NCBI GenBank assembly: GCA_964650975.1
Contig: CAZYWA010000320.1
Span: forward strand, 1-9,022
From: CAZYWA01 sp964650975 [NCBI: uncultured bacterium]
GTDB lineage: Bacteria; JADJOY01
Length of the DNA: 9,022 bases
Direction: 5' to 3'
Part shown: one piece after another, positions 5,220-9,022 of the stretch
Numbering within the stretch: the first letter of the stretch is position 1
Layout: every line of letters starts with the position of its first letter
Program-made: the position numbers and the translations under genes
Notes under the pieces: model-generated
Databases searched by the model: none
Told to the model about the DNA's origin: nothing
The model's input: only the letters and a program-made list of their open reading frames with translations

Positions 5220-7083
5220 ATGCGGCTCAGCGAACGGGCCCGCCTTCTCATACTGTCTCTCCCTGTCCTCGCTGCGGCGTGTAGCGGCGGGCACTCCGCC
5301 ATCACACCCATCCCCCTACCGGCGCAACCGATCCTTCTCGGATCGGAGCCGGCTCGCGGCCTCTCCAACCCGAAGGAGCTGGTCGTGTCGGCGGACGAAC
5401 GCGTGGCCCTGGTGCTCGAGCGTGGCTCGGGGCGGATCGCGCGCCTCGACCTCGCGACCGGGGCGCTCGCGCGGATCGGCGGCGGAAGCTTCGTCGGCCT
5501 TGCCGCCGAACCGGGCGGCACCAGCGCGCTCGCGTTCTCGGGTGACGCCAGCGGAGACTCCGCGGGACCCGGTTACGACGGCTCCTTCGTCACCAACGGC
5601 TTCGTGTCGCGGATCACGATCGCATCCGGTGACCCCACCCCCCTCCCGATCGGTGCCACGGGCCGTGGCTTCGCGCTCGACGGAGACGCATCGCACTTCT
5701 ACGTCTGGAATGGCGGAATCGATCGCATCGCGCTGGCGACCAACCAACGGGAGCGTCTCGACACATGCGCCACCTTCGGGGTGGGCGCCATCGATCCAGC
5801 GGGTACGTCGATCTTCGATAGCTCGGCCTATACACCCAGCGACGACTTTCCGGGCGAAGTTGCCGGGCCGGTGCCGACGTTCGGGCGCTGCAACCTCGAC
5901 GATGGTACCGATGCGTGGGCCCCGGTCGCCGGATCCGCCGAAGCCATCTCCTTCGGTTGCGGCGGTACGCGAATTTTTCGTGGGCACACACCGGGTGCGG
6001 CGAGTCCGAACGCCACCGCCGGGCGTCGCGTGCTGTTCGACGGCTACGACCCGGGAACCCTGACGCTCGTGTCCACGATCGAGGTGCCCGCCGATGCCGA
6101 TGTCGGCGACCCGGTGGGTCCCATTGCCACCAGCGGCGATTGCTCGAAAGCATGGTTTGCCGGTGATGGCGTCTTCGAATGGCACGGCGCCGACTCGTCG
6201 GTGCGGCGGATCGCTCCAGCCCTCGGGCGGATCGAGGCGCTGACGATTGCCCCGGACGGCCCCAGCGCGATCATCCTCGAGGCGCGTGGATCGGACGAGA
6301 AGCTGGTGCGGCTCGCGCTTTCCGACGGGTCGGAAGAGCTGTCGCCCTACGCTTCGTCTCTGCCCCTCGTGGGCGCCTTCGAGCCCACCTTCGCACTCGC
6401 CTGGCTCGCGAATCCGCACCAGCTCGCTTTGACATCGTCCGGAGTGATCGGCGACGCCTTCTCCGGCGGGCCATTCAGCGTCTTCTCCCGCATCGACGTC
6501 GACCACGGGACGCTGATCGAAGGCTTTCCGCAACCCGCTTACGCCACGAGCCTCGCCGCCTGTGAGGACGGCGAGACACTCTTCGCGGCAGGAAACTTCC
6601 CGCACTCGGGCCAGGGCGACCAGGTAGCCAAGGTCGGAGCCGACACGTTCGCGGTCGAGAAGCTCCCCGCCAGCCTAGCGTCGTCTCAGCTCGCGACGGA
6701 TCTCGCGGTGTCGGGCGATTGCCGCTTCGTGGAGATCCTCGCGGGGCAGGTCTACGAGGTGGACCGAGCCCACCAGACCGGGCGCATGCTGCCCTTCGGC
6801 GACTGGCTCTCCGACCCGCGCGCGATCGCACTCGATCCCACGGGCCGGTTGCTCTTCCTTCTCAGCGGAGACTCCGTCGTCTCGATGGATCTGCGGACGA
6901 AGGCGGTCACGCAGGTCGCGATCCCTCGAACCGGGTCTCGCCAGAATCGCGGTCACGCCAGCGGGAGAGATCGTGTTCGCCGGTGGCGAGACGACGGGAC
7001 TCGGCGTCGTGGATCTTGTTTCCGGTCGAGCGCACCGGCTCTGGGAAGGGCCAGGGAAACCAGTCTGGGAGCGAGATGGGTGA
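5220..7083 (+). CDS. Lipoprotein beta-propeller (WD40/YVTN-like), frameshift near 3' end
   Basis: The start at ATG 5220 gives a signal peptide: basic MRLSERAR, a hydrophobic core LLILSLPVLAAA, and C21 at a near-consensus lipobox followed by SGG. GGAGG stands at 5211-5215, only four bases upstream. The mature part is made of propeller-type blades with a recurring 'A-x-x-P/S-D-G-x-x-x-x-x' strand, variable strand and 'V/I-x-R-x-D-L-x-T/S-G' pattern, for example NPKELVVSADERVALVLERG, then RIARLDLATGA; also RIEALTIAPDG and DPRAIALDPTGRLLFLL. After AVTQVAIP the frame turns Arg-rich and non-coding, while the next frame (one extra base, around 6924-6930) continues naturally as EPGLARIAVTPAGEIVFAGG and ends at TGA 7081-7083. 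Corrected length is 620 residues. As read, the gene instead runs on to 7502 across the next gene's start. Inferred role: surface or periplasmic lipid-anchored scaffold; no catalytic motif is seen. The break may be biological or an assembly error. Confidence 0.82.
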
Positions 7084-7100
7084 AAGGAGAAAATAGGCCC

Positions 7101-7163
7101 GCGGCGGCGAGCGACCGCCGCCCTCCGGGCGGGCGACGCGGCTCGGCTACGCGCGCCGCGTCG
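7101..7163. repeat. Two consecutive GC-rich stem-loops between lipoprotein and MBL hydrolase
   Basis: The first stem pairs GCGGCGG (7101-7107) with CCGCCGC (7115-7121); the second pairs CGACGCGGC (7134-7142) with GCCGCGTCG (7155-7163). Both fall in the 102-base gap between the corrected lipoprotein stop and the MBL ATG. They may mark the end of the lipoprotein transcript or form a leader structure for the MBL/esterase operon. There is no T-run, and each stem alone could arise by chance at this GC content. Confidence 0.35.
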
Positions 7164-7185
7164 ATTCGTGCAAACTGGAACGATC

Positions 7186-8139
7186 ATGACCGCGGTCGGC
7201 GTACCCCCCGAAATCTTGCGGCTCGAGCCGCTTTCGCCCGATTTTCCGCACTCGTGCAACGCGTATGCGGTGTGGGAGGCGGACGGCACCTGGACGTGGA
7301 TCGATCCGGGGGCCGCGGGCGACGAGAATTTGGTGCGCACGCGCGCCGAGCTCGAGCGGCTCGGTCTTCCGCTCGAGCGCCTGGGCCGCGTGATCGTCAC
7401 GCATCCGCACGTCGATCATCTTTCGGCGGCGGGTGCGCTCGCGCAGCAAGGGTGGCGCGTGCCGATTCATTGCCATCCCGACGCGGTGGCGCTGGCGCGT
7501 GACCTCGCCGCGCTGATCGCGAGCTTCGATTTCGACGTGGCCATCGCGCGCTTGCCCGACGAGGCCGAGCGGACGCGAGCGGTCGTCGAGCGCATGCAGG
7601 CGATCATCTTCGCGATGAATGCGCCGTTCGTCGCCACCGATCCACTGCCGACGCTCACCGACGGCGCGCGCGTCACCACCGGGCCGTTCGAGTGGACGTG
7701 CCTCTCCACGCCCGGCCACGCCCCGGGACACGTGGCGTTCCACGAGGCGAGTCGCGGCATCCTGATCGGCGGCGATCTGATCGGGCCGACGGTCGCGTGG
7801 CACAGTCCGAGCTCGGGCGGCGCCGCCGGTTACCTGGCGAGCCTCGAGCGGCTCGCGGCGCTCGAGCCGACGCTCTTGCTTCCTTCGCACGGAGCGCCCA
7901 ACGCCGAGCCGGCCACGGCGATCGCGAAGATGCGAAAACGCCTTCTGGACCGCGAAAATCGCGTGCTCGACCTGCTCGCCGGCGGCAGCCACGGCTACGC
8001 GTCGCTCTACGATCAGGTGAACAACGACCCCGATCACATCCGGCTCTTCCCGTTCGCGCCGATGCTGGAAGGCCACCTCGCACGGCTCACGTCGCTGGGC
8101 GAGATCCGCGAGGCGGACGGCCGCTTCGAGCGCGCCTGA
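7186..8139 (+). CDS. MBL-fold metallo-hydrolase with C-terminal winged helix
   Basis: This is an intact 317-residue metallo-beta-lactamase-superfamily hydrolase of the glyoxalase II/LACTB2-like type. Metal ligands are all visible: THPHVDH (H73, H75, D77, H78), H178 in STPGHAPGH, D197 in GGDLIG, and H235 in LLPSHGAP. Residues about 245-315 form the winged-helix domain typical of LACTB2-like members (MRKRLLDRENRVLDLL to LEGHLARLTSLGEI). Expected activity is hydrolysis at a dinuclear zinc (or Fe/Zn) centre; the substrate could be a thioester or phosphodiester and cannot be fixed from sequence. The ATG at 7186 with GGAA at 7177-7180 is preferred over a GTG at 7168. The protein is soluble, with no signal peptide. 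The esterase gene begins 16 bases after the stop, so the two probably share a transcript. Confidence 0.93.
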   Translation: MTAVGVPPEILRLEPLSPDFPHSCNAYAVWEADGTWTWIDPGAAGDENLVRTRAELERLGLPLERLGRVIVTHPHVDHLSAAGALAQQGWRVPIHCHPDAVALARDLAALIASFDFDVAIARLPDEAERTRAVVERMQAIIFAMNAPFVATDPLPTLTDGARVTTGPFEWTCLSTPGHAPGHVAFHEASRGILIGGDLIGPTVAWHSPSSGGAAGYLASLERLAALEPTLLLPSHGAPNAEPATAIAKMRKRLLDRENRVLDLLAGGSHGYASLYDQVNNDPDHIRLFPFAPMLEGHLARLTSLGEIREADGRFERA

Positions 8140-8155
8140 GCGCGACGGCCGGCAC

Positions 8156-9022
8156 GTGAGCGCAAAGTCGGGCATCGCGTCGCTCGGCTTCCGGCACCGC
8201 GCGCAGCTCCGCCTGCTGCGCGCGGGGATGAGCGCCGGATCCGTGGGGAGAAATCTCGCCGGACGGCGAGAGCTGCGCGGGCTCGAGATCGAAGAGCACG
8301 CGTACGGCGATCACCCACTCGAACGGCTCGATCGGATGACACGCGCCGGCGGCGCGGATGCGCCAGTCCACGAGCTGCCGCCGCTCGTCTACGTCCACGG
8401 CGGCGGATGGGTGAGCGGCAAGCGGGTGCTTTACCGCCCCGATCTCGCAGCGCTCACGCGCGGCGGGCGCGTGGTGTGGAACCTCGACTACCCGCTCGCG
8501 CCCGAGGCGCCCTACCCCACGCCGCTCGTCTCCGTGCTGCGTGCGCTGGCGTGGATCCGCGCGCGCGAGCCGAGCATCACCGCGGTCGATCTCGCGGGCG
8601 ACTCGGCGGGCGGGAACCTGGTGATGATGGCCGCCATCGGGATCTCGAATCGCGACTGGCTCGCCAAGCTCGGTGCGCCGGTGGCCCAGCTCGAGCTTCC
8701 GGAAGTCCGGAAGGTGGCATCGCTTTACGGCGTGCTCGACCGGTTTTCCTGGCTCGGCGAGGGATTCCCGCTGGCCGGCCTGTTCATGCAGTCCTACGGC
8801 GGCGCCGCCGGCTTCGAGCGCGAGGTCCGCGACGAGAACGCCTTCACGCCGATGGACCTCGCCTTCGAGCGGTTGCCGCCCGCGTTCCTGGCCGGCGCCG
8901 GCAAGGATCCGCTCTGCCCTTCCACTCGCCTCTGCCACGAGGCGCTCACCAAGCGCGGCCTACCGGTGCGGCTCGAGATCTATCCCGACGAGGCCCACGG
9001 CTTCTTCAACATGCCGTGGCGC
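8156..9022 (+). CDS. Alpha/beta hydrolase, hormone-sensitive-lipase (family IV) type, 3' end missing
   Basis: 289 codons are present and the frame is still open at the window edge. All family IV esterase marks are seen: oxyanion-hole HGGGW (81-85), the LDYPLAPEAPYP motif, nucleophile elbow GDSAGGN with S150, acid D251 in GAGKDPL, and catalytic H281 in DEAHGFFN. Expected reaction is hydrolysis of short to medium acyl esters, or of an acylated small molecule, in the cytosol. Only a short C-terminal helix should be missing, because the catalytic histidine is already passed. The GTG at 8156 is chosen since coding bias continues back to it and the N-terminal helix (FRHRAQLRLLRAG) looks real; ATG at 8228 is an alternative. 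Neither has a strong Shine-Dalgarno. It lies 16 bases behind the MBL hydrolase gene, suggesting a joint catabolic or detoxifying role. Confidence 0.9.
   Translation, partial: MSAKSGIASLGFRHRAQLRLLRAGMSAGSVGRNLAGRRELRGLEIEEHAYGDHPLERLDRMTRAGGADAPVHELPPLVYVHGGGWVSGKRVLYRPDLAALTRGGRVVWNLDYPLAPEAPYPTPLVSVLRALAWIRAREPSITAVDLAGDSAGGNLVMMAAIGISNRDWLAKLGAPVAQLELPEVRKVASLYGVLDRFSWLGEGFPLAGLFMQSYGGAAGFEREVRDENAFTPMDLAFERLPPAFLAGAGKDPLCPSTRLCHEALTKRGLPVRLEIYPDEAHGFFNMPWR

Noticed and set aside
5316-6605. Long minus-strand open frame opposite the lipoprotein
   Set aside because: It is antisense to a gene with clear signal peptide and blade repeats; the product is Arg/Gly-rich with no domain, as expected for a GC-rich shadow.
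6931-7502. Continuation of the lipoprotein frame past 6930 to a stop at 7502
   Set aside because: It becomes Arg/Ala-rich with no propeller pattern and overlaps the well-supported MBL hydrolase; the adjacent frame carries the real continuation.
7147-8175. Minus-strand open frame of about 340 codons opposite the MBL hydrolase
   Set aside because: The plus-strand gene has all MBL metal ligands; the antisense product shows no recognisable domain.
8087-8938. Minus-strand open frame opposite the esterase
   Set aside because: The sense strand encodes a full set of family IV esterase motifs; the antisense product is His/Arg-rich without motifs.
1-9022. CRISPR arrays, tRNA or rRNA genes, insertion sequences
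   Set aside because: No spaced direct repeats, tRNA-like cloverleaf or CCA end, rRNA stretch or transposase motif was seen on either strand.

Overview
The window is GC-rich throughout, with a strong G/C preference at third codon positions. No rRNA, tRNA, plasmid or phage marker is present. The gene families (pentapeptide repeat, MBL-fold proteins, a cNMP-binding/thioredoxin-reductase-like fusion, a lipoprotein beta-propeller, a family IV esterase) and the composition fit an environmental, high-GC Gram-negative bacterium of the old deltaproteobacterial/Myxococcota-like or a similar soil/sediment lineage. That placement is inference and not firm.

Layout. 1-1164 (+) is the 3' part of a large secreted-type protein, with a dockerin/EF-hand-like calcium loop at the very edge of the window. 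It is followed by a strong 12-bp inverted repeat at 1207-1252. 1304-1927 (+) is an MBL-fold-like protein that lacks most metal ligands. It overlaps by ATGA the start of a pentapeptide-repeat protein at 1924-2835 (+), so the two are probably translationally coupled. The pentapeptide gene runs 61 bp into the 3' end of a convergent HigA-type antitoxin gene, 2775-3062 (-). Just upstream of higA, where its toxin partner is expected, conserved HigB blocks survive in order but in three different reading frames and fused to the higA start, so the toxin is a decayed remnant and higA is an orphan antitoxin.

3390-5069 (+) is a three-module flavoprotein: a cNMP-binding-like domain, a thioredoxin-like domain, and a thioredoxin-reductase-like FAD/NAD(P)H module with no redox-active CxxC. 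5220-7083 (+) is a lipoprotein-type beta-propeller whose last two blades are displaced by a frameshift near 6924-6930. 7186-8139 (+) is an intact MBL-fold hydrolase with all metal ligands and a C-terminal winged helix. 16 bases later comes a hormone-sensitive-lipase-type esterase, 8156 to beyond the right edge; these last two probably form one operon of hydrolases.

The window looks like chromosomal background with one accessory spot (the higBA remnant and its junction with the pentapeptide gene). I see no clear new defence or biosynthetic system. The points most worth a second look are the decayed toxin/orphan antitoxin, the altered tail of the pentapeptide protein, the two non-canonical enzyme-fold proteins, and the lipoprotein frameshift.
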